From NCBI GenBank assembly GCA_964035545.1, contig OZ037765.1, positions 23,686,004 through 23,750,003 on the forward strand: a stretch of 64,000 nt of DNA. The letters run 5' to 3'. The position numbers and the translations under genes were made by a program. This document shows, one piece after another, positions 50,401-61,100 of this stretch; position 1 is the first letter of the stretch; the number at the start of each line of letters is the position of its first letter. A model generated the notes under the pieces. That model saw only the letters and a program-made list of their open reading frames with translations, was not told the origin of the DNA and ran no database searches. The DNA is from Bugula neritina. Taxonomy: Eukaryota > Bryozoa > Gymnolaemata > Cheilostomatida > Bugulidae.

Positions 50401-52473
50401 CAAGTGTCAAGAAAGAAAGGAGTAGAAAACGAGTGGAGAAAGCACGTCTTCGACGAGAAGCACTTCGAGCAAAAGCAAAACAAGATTATTTAGATCTTAA
50501 AAGAGCTCGAACTGCTGAATATAACAGGCGGTATAGGGCCAAGCAACGCATACTTAAAAAGCAGCAAGCTTTATCTACATCATTGACAAAAGCATAACAC
50601 ACTGCTAAACTTGTCAATAGTGCTTCGCCATGAACAAATGTTCGTTTAGAAAGCTGCCACATGAAGACATTTCGAGAAAAAACTGATGAATACAACATGA
50701 AAGCTGCATGTCAAACAGTTCAAAGTGCTTAGTTGAAAAATTAGTTCACCACAGGACAAAAATATTAAACAGAACTAAGCAAATTCATATGGAAGTTAAC
50801 TGACAAAAACTTTAAATACAGTATAAAATGGAAAATACTCAAGAAATCGAAATTGCAAAAGACCACCACAAAAAGATGCAACCTGTGCTTGTGAAAATGT
50901 GTTTTATACTATGCAGACCAAATATATATTATGCATTCACCACTTTCATTACACAATTTTAAATTATCTACAAGCGGCTAATAAAGAGCACTATCAGTGC
51001 ATACAATATACTAATATATACAATGTATGCTTGCAGACATGTTTTTTATATTTTACCGATCAAAAATGTGTATTTTAAACAAAGAAAATATATTACTTTC
51101 AATCTGTTGATACTTGGAGAAATTCTACTCCGTAGTTTTTTTTATTATATAATATCTAAAAACATAATCAACTAATGTTACTTGATATTCATTGTGCTCT
51201 ATGCTGTGTTATTTTGGATGAATTATATATATTGTGAAGGTGTGGGTAGCACACAATTAGTGCTATCTAATGATGCAGTTAGGTGCAAATATTATGATTT
51301 AATTTCAAATACCTTCTCCATCAACCGTTTATGAATAAATTCCACCACGTGATCCATTTCCTGAAGTTTAGGAGGAACAAGGCTGCTGGCAGGCCCCACA
51401 AGGTGTCCAATGTGATCTAAACCTAGATAATGGAGTACCATGATATCCCAATCTGTTCTAGCAAATTCTGCTGGTAGGTTGCGTGTCACATTGAGATCAA
51501 CCTTGCAATACATAATAATTTACGATATATTCAAATGCCAGTTGACAAATATAGGCAAGCACAAAATATAATTATATGAAGTTGAAAGTTGTACTGAACA
51601 ACCTATTAGACTGTTTAAAAAACATCACCAGAGAGCTTACCTCTGTATAGTCAGATACAAAAAATGAAGTGGTTCCTTCTGAACGTAGAAATAAACCAGG
51701 AAAAAGTTTCAGCCAAGTGTCATCACCATAAAATACACTTTTCATCCCAGACTGCGTAGCTTGATAGAGTAAACTATCGGCTTGGAAATCTGTGGTGTCA
51801 AAGTTCATGAGAACATCAATAAACCCGGGAATATCTCCAGTTGCCAATGCCTGCCATGTCAAATAGACAGTTATTTGTTGCTTCAAAAGGTGAAATATTC
51901 AAGTTTATAATTGTTTACAGTTAGCAAAACAATTTATTAAAAAACTTATTAAAATAATTTTGGCAACTTAATGATTTTATTCAGTGATCCACTATTAGCA
52001 TTTTAGGCTACAATTCTCTAAATATTAACTTGTAAACCGTTATATACATGTGTATTCACTAAAAAACAATATTTTGCAAATTAGCAATTTTTTACAGAAA
52101 ATCTGAGCATTCTATTACTAAACTTTACATGTTCACATGCCCTATAGCAAAACCCATGGTTATTTTAATGATAACGAACCTTAATTCTCGGCAGAGTGAC
52201 TGTTGGCGTGTGAACACGAGCATTATATATTTTAGCTAGATCTTTTTCTACCAGACTATTTAAATAGCCCCAGTGACTAGCACGCTCTGAGGTCACAAAT
52301 TCTGTTTTAAGTGCGTCAACAACCATTAGTACAACTTTACTCAACCGTTTCTTTGAGCAACATCTTTTAGCAGCATAGCTATTAGCTTGAGATTTGAGAG
52401 GAAGAAATCCATTAAAGAATAATGCTAATGAAACAAAAGTAGCTACCACTACACCAAATTTGAGTGTCTTCAT
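41459..52473 (-). CDS. PIGG: GPI ethanolamine phosphate transferase 2 (12 coding exons, 852 aa)
   Basis: PIGG adds ethanolamine phosphate to the second mannose of GPI anchors in the endoplasmic reticulum membrane, with PIGF as partner. Exons in transcript order: 52473-52180, 51850-51641, 51501-51313, 47091-46959, 46826-46626, 46524-46325, 46027-45797, 45391-45102, 44801-44628, 43868-43598, 43029-42860 and 41654-41459. The sum is 2559 nt, with all phases agreeing. An N-terminal membrane anchor (about residues 5-24) precedes an alkaline-phosphatase-like catalytic domain with VVDALKTEF, PTVTLPRIK (catalytic Thr), FYGDDTW, HYLGLDHIGH and CGDHGM. The C-terminal half is polytopic and keeps SSFIEEEHQ and RYHLFVWTVFAPKLLYE. 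It is somewhat shorter than human PIGG (983 aa), mainly in the middle loops. A leader exon is implied by an acceptor at about 52484. A two-codon upstream ORF (ATG GAA TGA) overlaps the chosen ATG. The 4.2-kb intron 3 holds the nested plus-strand ORF. Confidence 0.95.
46107..46345 (-). repeat. Tandem duplication of the PIGG exon 6 donor region
   Basis: A segment of about 100 bp spanning the end of exon 6 and its donor (TGCTATGCTAGTCACG then GTAAGT) has a diverged copy about 145 bp further into the intron (46107-46210). In that copy the donor context has changed to TCACTGTAAAT. Both copies share the stretch ATTATTTTCTCCACATTTCTTG on the plus strand, near 46109 and 46259. Confidence 0.7.
47187..47535 (+). 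repeat. Diverged direct repeat, copy A, in PIGG intron 3
   Basis: This stretch aligns in the same orientation with 50922-51225. Shared anchors include AAATTATCTACAAG, ATATACTRATA, AAAAATGTRTA and ATTACTTGATRTYCATT-like blocks with small indels. The pair brackets about 3.4 kb that contains the nested ORF. Confidence 0.65.
48370..48415 (+). other. Candidate leader exon end of the nested plus-strand gene
   Basis: A GTAAGT donor follows ...GCAGAATCTGTG at 48415. The next strong plus-strand acceptor (GATTTCAG, ending 49968) lies eight bases before the ATG of the nested ORF. Together they suggest a two-exon transcript; the leader's 5' end is not defined. Confidence 0.35.
48492..48580. repeat. Long imperfect inverted repeat
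   Basis: Left arm about 48492-48530 and right arm about 48541-48580 are reverse complements over roughly 38 bases with few mismatches. They are separated by about 10 bases. Key blocks are AATTTGCAAATTATCATTTT against AAAATGATAATCTGCAAATT. It would form a stable cruciform or RNA hairpin. Confidence 0.75.
48643..48812. repeat. ACT/AGT/AAT trinucleotide mosaic
   Basis: Nearly every triplet is AGT, ACT or AAT in mixed order, for example AGTACTAGTACTACTAGTAC at 48709-48728. The open frame across it encodes only low-complexity Ser/Thr/Asn and is not a gene. Confidence 0.7.
49977..50597 (+). CDS. Nested ORF of two tandem Lys/Arg-rich modules (206 aa), unknown family
   Basis: The start is the ATG in AAAATGG, eight bases after a plausible acceptor; an in-frame ATG further up (49947) lies before that acceptor. 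The product is two copies of one module of about 84 residues (about residues 6-89 and 123-206), joined by a 33-residue Ser/Thr-rich linker. The DNA period is exactly 351 bp. Each module has SASISKAQYM, EYRANLSPS, a strongly basic helix (VEKARLRREAL) and a coiled-coil-like Lys/Arg/Gln run. There is no signal peptide or membrane segment. Basic repeats with this look occur in ORFs of some metazoan mobile elements and uncharacterised nuclear proteins; I cannot name the family. It lies inside PIGG intron 3 on the opposite strand. It is better conserved internally than the surrounding DNA, which suggests a coding role now or recently. Confidence 0.55.
   Translation: MDPKIRSASISKAQYMREYRANLSPSIKKERSRQRVEKARLRREALREKAKQDDLDLKRTQTDECIKQFRTKRHNLKGQQALFTPSTKAKHAAQPIDSSSPSTSVSLESCHLKTTQEKTVKTRSASISKAQYMKEYRANLSPSVKKERSRKRVEKARLRREALRAKAKQDYLDLKRARTAEYNRRYRAKQRILKKQQALSTSLTKA
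50591..50675 (+). pseudogene. Third, broken copy of the nested ORF linker
   Basis: The linker DNA between modules 1 and 2 (about 50241-50325) recurs here at the same 351-bp spacing, including GTTTAGAAAGCTGCCAC. It carries stop codons (TAA right after AAAGCA, and a TGA at the CCATGA site) and no third module follows. The array was therefore probably longer or is a truncated duplication. Confidence 0.65.
50922..51225 (+). repeat. Diverged direct repeat, copy B, in PIGG intron 3
   Basis: Partner of 47187-47535 in the same orientation. It ends about 90 bases before PIGG exon 3. Confidence 0.65.
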
Positions 52474-52949
52474 TCCATAAATGCTGAAAAATACAAAATA
52501 ATATTGACATAAAAACATTTTTAATGGCTAGATTATGTCCACGTGAGCTTGTTCATGCATATTATTTATATCAAGTTATGCTTGAAATTTTCCATATAAC
52601 TATATATACTTACACGACACCTCTTGGAGGAACTACTTGAAGCAACAATTCAACAAGAAAAACTTTACATTAAATATATTTATGAGTTTGAAAAGAGAAA
52701 TCAGTAATGTTATTATAAATGATATAACTACAGCTACTTCAATGATCAATAAACTAAAATACAACATATACAAAATGGATTGCTATGATTACGGCATATT
52801 TATTCTAAATTAAATAACAGTATTTATTGAACTGAAAGAAAGATTGAGCAAATAATTTATTTGAAACAAAAACACTGCTATGCAATTATTTTAAAATATT
52901 ATATTGAGATTGACTAAAGTGAAGCAAACCTGATGACTGATGGCCACAG

Positions 52950-53220
52950 CTATTATAATATAATAATAATTATAATAACAGCTATTACAGTATTGGCTGT
53001 CAGTAATATCAATATAGTAATACTAGGAGTATACTAATACTCATAATAATAATCATGGTGATATTGATACTAACTTACTGTTTATGATTACTAGTAGTAT
53101 AACTTATAACTATTACTTCAAGTATACCTACAAACAATATAACTATACATATAACTTGTAAGTATTAGTATAACTATACATTATAGTTATACTATAACTT
53201 ATAGTTATAATTTGTACGCT
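52950..53220. repeat. AT-rich ANT mosaic with palindromic TATAACTATA blocks
   Basis: Irregular mixture of AATATA, ACTAGTAGT and TATAACTATA-type units, with many short palindromes (for example TATAGTTATACTATAACTAT near 53182-53205). It is of the same style as the tracts at 7.6-7.9 and 48.6-48.8 kb. Confidence 0.55.
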
Positions 53221-54984
53221 TATTTATTAAACTTTGAAGGCATTCCATTTACTATTTGTAGAAGTATTACTATTCTTACTATTGCTATTACTTGAATTTC
53301 AAGTCTGATAGTAATTGTTAAATTAAAATTTAATTTTAAACTTGAATTAAAAATAAATTGAATAATTTTAATATTAATATTTATATTATTTAATAAATTT
53401 GAGCAGCATTTCAATACATTTACCAATTGAATAAAAAATTAGAGCTATAGCATTAAATTTAATCATGTTTAGCCATATCCAGAAAACAGGATGATGAGCT
53501 ACAAGGCACAAGGGCATGGAATTGGATACTTCAAGTTGATGTTAGTTGATAAACTTCTTTGGAGGAACTTTTCGAAAAAAGTTTGAAACATACTCGCTAC
53601 TTTGTTGGCCTGCCTACTTATTTTTATTGGCCAACGTCATCCGAATACTATTATTAATATTACGACCACTGTAAGTACGTCATAAGGCAGTTGAAACTTC
53701 CAGTCAAGTAGCAGTACATAATAATGTTAAGAAATGCTATTATTTTGCATCACCACCTTCTGCAGGCTGCAGTTTTTTGTGTGTGATAGAAAAATGGCAT
53801 TTATTAAAAAACTCAAGGAAAAGAATTTATGCTTACAAATAACATATTAATTAATAAAACAGAAAATATAGGCCTGAAGTGCATGCATACTATGACTTGC
53901 TTGGCAAGAAAAAATTGATATATGTGTCCTGCCATGAATGTGAAACTTGATGTATAAGAAAAGGAAAAAATAAACTTATACTCAATGAAATATGTTAACA
54001 TATTTTGTCTTTTATCAAATTGCCTTTAGCTGTAAATTACTAAACCATAGGTGTTGTACACAGCCAGTAGCAGCCTAATTGACGGCCCACTCATCATCAT
54101 AAGAGTGAGATTCAGGTAATTTACATAAATAGTCTAATCTTTACTATCAATTACAAAAATGATCAGTTATATGTACAAAGTTTCAAACTAAAGACTAGTA
54201 TTAATTTTATTTTGTTTGACAGTAGCCAATATCCAATATCTCATGAAACCACTGGACTTGAACTACTTTATGGAGCCATATAAATCAGCTGCATGAACTT
54301 ATTTTTATGATAGTTTGGTGGTGCAGTCATTATGGCCTAAGAAAAATAATATTTTTAATGAAGTAAAGCAATCAAGCAGGATATGAACGCCTACAGTGCT
54401 ATATTATAGTTAACACAAAGCCATGAGTCATACTATAATTTCTGTGAAAGAATTATGCCAGATATTTCTAGCCTAAGAAAATATAAATACAAGTAAAGGA
54501 ATATTCTCATTGTTAGAAATTTATTTGACCATAACTTTAAAATAATTATATTGTAGAACGTATGAAAATTAAGAAAAAGAATTGTGCGATAATGTAGACA
54601 AAAGTAATGCTGCTATATTTTTTCAATAGCAGGCTAAAGTTACTATTGCTAGTTTATACCGTGAATAATCAAAATTTTATTTTATGGTTGCGATTTTTAA
54701 GTCACGTGCTTACAGCTTCTCTGCTCTTCAAAATTTGCAGATGCTCTTAATTTCATCTAGCTTTCATGTTATTCAAAAATACTTATATTAACTTGACACT
54801 GCAAGTAGTTTTGTAATAAAATATATTTTAATCAACAGAAGATACATAATAGTATTAAGTGTGACTGACGGGTAATAGAAGAAAGCATACTAATGCAATG
54901 ATTTATACTGTGAGCTGTCCAAGTCGTATTATGTATAATGACAGACTATAAGAAATGCATGGCAGACAAAACACATGCCTTATA

Positions 54985-54988
<4 letters not shown>

Positions 54989-55069
<81 letters not shown>
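54989..55069. repeat. (AT)n microsatellite
   Basis: About 40 AT units with one C interruption near 55056. It starts about 45 bases past the KCNN stop codon, so it would lie in that gene's 3' untranslated region or cleavage region. Confidence 0.95.
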
Positions 55070-55112
55070 ATTGTTAGCAGTAGCATTACGGCAGCTTGGT
55101 GAATATTACACC

Positions 55113-58100
55113 TCAATATCTTTGCTGCATCTCTTGATCTTGTTTGTCAGTCTGACTAATAGAAGGTGCAGTTTGTGAAGTTGTATTATGTTGTATATCT
55201 AGTATTGCTTGAGCTATTGACCCAGGTAACAGTTCCATTTGATCCTGTAGGCACAAAATAAACATGTCATATAGATTTTATACAAATGCGATATAGAATA
55301 CATATATTTGTTTGCATTGAGCTTTATCTTACATGCATTTTACTTTTCAACAAAAAAGTTGTTTTAACAACTACATTTTTATTTATATTTAGCTGATTGA
55401 GATTAAATTCCTACATTCTCAACTTACCTGCAATGATGCTGCTAAATTTTCAATAGCAGTCAATCTATCTTCATTCTTGCATTGAGTTTCTTTTAATTGT
55501 GAAACAATTTCCAAAACTGAATTCGTTGTCTGAAGATACACATATTACATAGCAGCGTATATGATGTGCACAGAGTATTATAATGTAAGTATGCTGTAAG
55601 TATATAATTTAACCTCACATATCGGCCTAGTACTAAATATTTTTACGTTATATAAAAATGCAACCAGTGGTACACTTGGCTTAATGCATTTTCTTGCTTT
55701 TATTAGCATTCCTTAATATGGGCAAACTAAAATGCTGCAGCAAAACTAACTGTCTTAATGGTAATTGTTAAAGCCACCAGCAAATGCATTCCCATCTCCA
55801 AAACATGTTCTAAAAAACTTAGAAAGTAGATTATAATGTCTCTTATACATTGCCAGTTGAATACCTTAGCAAAATCTGTTAAACTGTTTGCTTGGTCAGC
55901 TAATTTTCTTTGCTTTATCTTTACCTTCCTTAGACTAAAAATAGGCAAAAGTAAATTTAATTATCATTTATAACTGGAAAAACCTGAAGTATATGCAAGA
56001 AAGACCCTATAGCAGCCTATAGCTTGATACTAGAAAAACTCATTATCTAAGCTTTAGAGGCTGTAGACTTCTTCACACAGCATTGGAAAATTGGTATAAA
56101 TTATTTATAACAACTGTCAGCTGATATTATAAACTAAATACGATTAAATTTCTTAGACCTATAAGATAACATACTTTGTTGACTTATGCGCTAAAGCTGT
56201 TGAAATTATATGAATAATTTAGGTTGTTATTTTTCATTGACAACTTGAATAAAAATGACACAGAAAAGAGGTTGATTTATTGGAAAGTCATTCAAACTTG
56301 TTGACAAGCCTCTTCGATAAGCAGACATTTTTGTGTGACGTATACTCACTCATTTATTGCCTGTAAAAACTTGCGCTGATGAGCTCTTACTCTTGTCTTA
56401 TTTAATCTTCGTGGTTTCACCATCTTAGTATATTTATATATTAGCCATGTTTCTCTCAAAACATTAGCTGCTGCATCTTTAAGCTAGAAAAGAAATTCAA
56501 ATTTATGAATTTATAGTAATTGAAACTAGTTTTTAGTTCAACACCAATTAATAGTAATATATGCTTGCACAACTTTATTAAAGCTTCTTTTTAATATGTT
56601 ATTGAGTTGCTGCGCTGTATCTTGGGAGGATGAAGTTGGATTTCCCACATGCGGAGCTAAACATAGTTTCCAGGTCCAGGTTTGTTCAGAGAGATGTGGT
56701 TCTAAATGCTGCTGTTGGATAAAATATTTTAGGCTCTTTTATTTATACAACCATTCAGCTCCGGAGATCAATGCAGAAATATTTATTGCTATTTGGCTAA
56801 AACTTCACATACTTGTAAGTAACAGTAGCTTCTATAAAGTTGCGTTTAGAAGTTGTTTAAATGAATGATTATTGGAGCGCTACTTGTTAAACATGAAATG
56901 GTCTATTTTTTTAAAGGTTAATCACAAAAGATTTGAAATACCACCCACTCTTATTGTTGTTTAGAAATTAACATAGCCTCTTTTGGTTTATGAGTTTTTT
57001 TACCTGGAACTTATTTATTTTTAGTTTCAGATTCTTGCCTTATTTATTAACATAGCATCTCCATGTTTTGTTTAACAATATGTCTTCAACTTTACCTTTT
57101 TGGATAACTGGTTTTCCATCATAAAGTTGTGAACATGCTTCTCAGCTCTAGTTAGTTCCAATTTCTTAGCAATGACTGCTACTACTAGGGCAGTGCAGCC
57201 AGCCCCCTACAGTATATAATAATTATATTAGGAAATAAGGATATAGATCATGTAACGCTCTAAAATGTGGAGATGACAATAATAGTTGTGAGCTAGTACA
57301 AAAGTTTTTGACTGCATAAAATTAAGACTAGATTTACAAGCTTTATATATATAGTATATAATGTGTAATACCCAGCATATAAATTCATGTCGGTGAATTT
57401 GGCAGTATTACTATAATGTTATATGCTACTATATTAAACTGCATTATACTACTATATTGTCCTACTATATTTATATGCTACTGTGTTATACTATCGTAGC
57501 CTACTATTACACTACTATATTATACTATTTTCTATATTGCAGGGCTCCACTATGATGAAAACTGTGGCTTGATGCAGGAACTCAAGAATAACACTTTAAT
57601 GTTATGGTGATTGCAGGTAGTTGTCCATCCCGAATGCACCTACATGCAGCTTATTAATACATTGAAACAGCTAACAAGCTAGTGAATGACAAATGTTCTT
57701 AATTTTGATTTTTGTACATTAATTTTATTTTTACATAATGTTATAAGCAATATTAGATATAAGAATGTAGATATCCACAAAGTTATTGCAGTATTATATT
57801 ATGCTATGCTTTTGTATTTCATTGATTATACAGTTTCACACTTATATATAAACTTAAAATTATTATAAATATTTCAATTTTTAAAATTAGTTTTGTTGGA
57901 AATAGCTAAAGAAAAGCATAGCTGTTTTCCTGTGTTTAGAAAAGTCCATTCATGAAGTTTTGATAGATTTTTTTTTTAATTTAAATTAAAACAGTTTTCT
58001 CATGACCTGCATTAAACTATAATCTGTATAATATAAGAATGAATGCATAATATATATATAATATATGAACAGCCATATATTTCCTTGAATGGCAGCTGGT

Positions 58101-61100
58101 ATTCTTACAAGCAGAGAATACTTTATGTGATGTATTATATCATTTTCTGCATTATTTTTTGAAATACTTCAAAAAACTTTTTCGAAAGGTTTGCTTAAAA
58201 TCAAAATCATGATGATAAGAGACATGCAGATAATATTTTTGACATACATATTCTGTTGTTTGTAAAATATTCTGCATTCAATAGAAACAGAGGTTGCAGT
58301 CAATGCGCTACAATGCTAAATTCAAACTGAACTGTTGCAATCACAAATCATTAAATCACTAAATAAATTGATGGACTGAAAAATGCTCACAGTGATCAAG
58401 TCATTGAACTACTTGATTCATTTGAAACAAATGCTGCTTTGAGGTCATATCTGAACACCCCAACTGACTTAATCAATACTGTCACCACTGCTATGTGATT
58501 ACAGGGTAGATACATAAATGATGACCTCTCAAAACCAAAATGTAATTACATTCCCAAAACTTGTAGTTAGCAAAGGTTAAACAACAGTTTATAATAAAAT
58601 AAAATCTAACTGAAAGTTTCACCTAGATTGCTAAGCATCATCTTTTTAGTTATAATACCCAGGTCAGCAGGTGAAAGTTTTAGTGAGCAATAAGTGGATA
58701 CAGAGTAAAGTTAAAATTTTATCCAATAAGCACAGATAGTGGTGATTGCAGGAGTAATAGAAACCACATTATTTTTCTAATGAAAAAGCAATCGAAAGTT
58801 GTCAACCTCTTAATACCACACACACTGAGTCTAAGCATGTCATCCCTACACCCCTTACCCCAAGTTGTATGCTTTGTATTACTGTTTATACAATTTTTAC
58901 GCTGTATCAACTTTAACAAGCTTATATATACATCAATTATTGTATTATTTTAATATTCATATAATGTTGCAAATTATTATTCTTTACTTCTATTTTCCAA
59001 CTTGTGCATTGTATTTCCCACAATAACAATATGATAGAACTGTTTATATTTTAAGCTCCTCCCACTTATTGCATCTATATAAATAATGTGTTTTATACAA
59101 TAACGAGATTCAGCCTAATAAACCAGTAACTGATCCACGTCTTTATAAACACGTGCAAATTATTACAAATTGCAACTATACAAATAAGTCGCAACAAATC
59201 CAAGACATTAAGGCAGTGCAAGCATATATTGGTAGTTCCTACACTTTTTAGTCAATCAAATTACACCAGTTTAGGAGATGTTGCTGAATTCGAAAAATAT
59301 GTCATGTTTACAAAAGTTACAATTTTTAAAGAACGCTAATGGTTAACCACACTCAGTTTTCAAACCGCTAAATCAAGTCATTAAACAAGCTATACAGATT
59401 ATTGTGGAATAGGGGCTGCCAAAATTCCAGTCTCTCTAACTAGGACAAGTCAATGAACAGCTGATATGAAACTCTTTTAGCTTTTACTCAATGCACATCA
59501 TGAAATTATTTTGCTTGGTGTTCAACAGAACAAAAAAACTTTTTAAACTGATCAATGCAGACCTGCATATCATTACTGTTATGTCATATTGTACAGTATA
59601 TATTTACATATAGGTGTGCATAGAACTATAATTACAGACAAAACTTTTCACTCAAAAGCATATATTATTATAACACAAAGTATGATCATAAAATCATGTC
59701 TATTGGCTAACACCCATCATGTTATCGTATAGAAGTGGCATCTCTATTAGATAATCAATACTAAGTAAACATATAACTTGTTGTTTAATAGAGTTTACTT
59801 ACTACAATGACTGCATGATGGATACTAATTATTATATCAATGTATAATATTTACTAAAACATTAAATTGGTTCTTCACTACATTAGCTATACCTATTATT
59901 CCAATTACCTCAAAAACAAAGGGACGCTATGTATATATTATTTGTATGTGCAAATGTAAACTGGTACTGCAGCTATACTGTAAAGTTTAGGTTTATGATA
60001 GAGCTATATGCTAATGTAACATCTAAAAGGTTAATGCACATTCATGTAAGTGGCTCAGCCATAGAATAATGTAATAAAGTTATCACCACTATGTTTTATA
60101 GAGTGACAGAGTAAGTATAGCTGACACTTGTGGTCTTACCATTAAGCCAGATAACACTGCTACACCTCTTCCGCAGTATGTATGTGGGATAAAATCTCCA
60201 TACCCTACTGATAGGAAGGTTATAGCGACCAAATATAAGGAATTCAGCAGGTTTTTTAGGAGTTCATTGTGCCAGCTAAAAAAGCAACATTTTATACTGC
60301 AGATATATTTATATGCTAGTCAACAGTATGGCTAGTTACAATCAGAGTTCTCAGTACAATATTATTTGGAATGTTCAGGTATAAAGAAAAGTACCATAAA
60401 ATGATGCTGCTGCTACAACTTCACACCTGGACTGAGTGTAATTACAATGAGCTTTGCCACAGACAGTATTACCATACCAGTACTGTATAAAGTAATTAAA
60501 ACAGTCATGCTCTTTTTGGCAATACAGGGACTGCCACAAGGGCCATATCAGGGCATTAGTATCTCATTTAAAGCTGCATGACCTTATAACAAATCCCACT
60601 GTTAGTTTTTGTACATGAAAAAAAACAACAATTGATTATAAATATGATAAAATACTACTATAAAAAAGCAGGTTCTGTTAACTTGTATAGTTATCTCTTT
60701 GGGTGCATATTTTCAGTAACAAATGTAATTATAGTTAAATTTGATTGCTCTTAACCTTACCATTCACATGCCCTTAGAGTCCACGCGAAGATAATCCAAA
60801 GAGACAGTGTAAAAACCACTAAAACTGTTCCTGGAAAAATGTTCATTAGTGTTTTCAGAACAAATCTCGTGTTAAAAGTGATTTTGTTAAGTGCACCGAT
60901 GCTTCTAGATGAGGCGTCAGTAAAGAGTTTGCTGTGTAAGAGCATCACTCTGATGATTAAGTATAGCCTCATAAACATGGGCAGAGAGAACAGGACATCA
61001 GTGGGCACGCTGGCCACAACCCAGTTTAATGTTTTTATATCTAAAATAGCCCACTTGAAGTAATGGGGCCCTGGTAACGGGTGAACGGCACAGATTATTA

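Larger units (their letters stand above)
52474..55112. other. PIGG leader region and the gap to the SK channel gene
   Basis: A GTAAGT donor on the minus strand at 52613-52608 suggests that a non-coding PIGG leader exon ends at 52614, so the promoter would lie just to its right. The rest is AT-rich: an ANT mosaic at 52950-53220, no supported coding exon to 54.98 kb, then the AT microsatellite and the KCNN 3' untranslated region. Confidence 0.45.
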
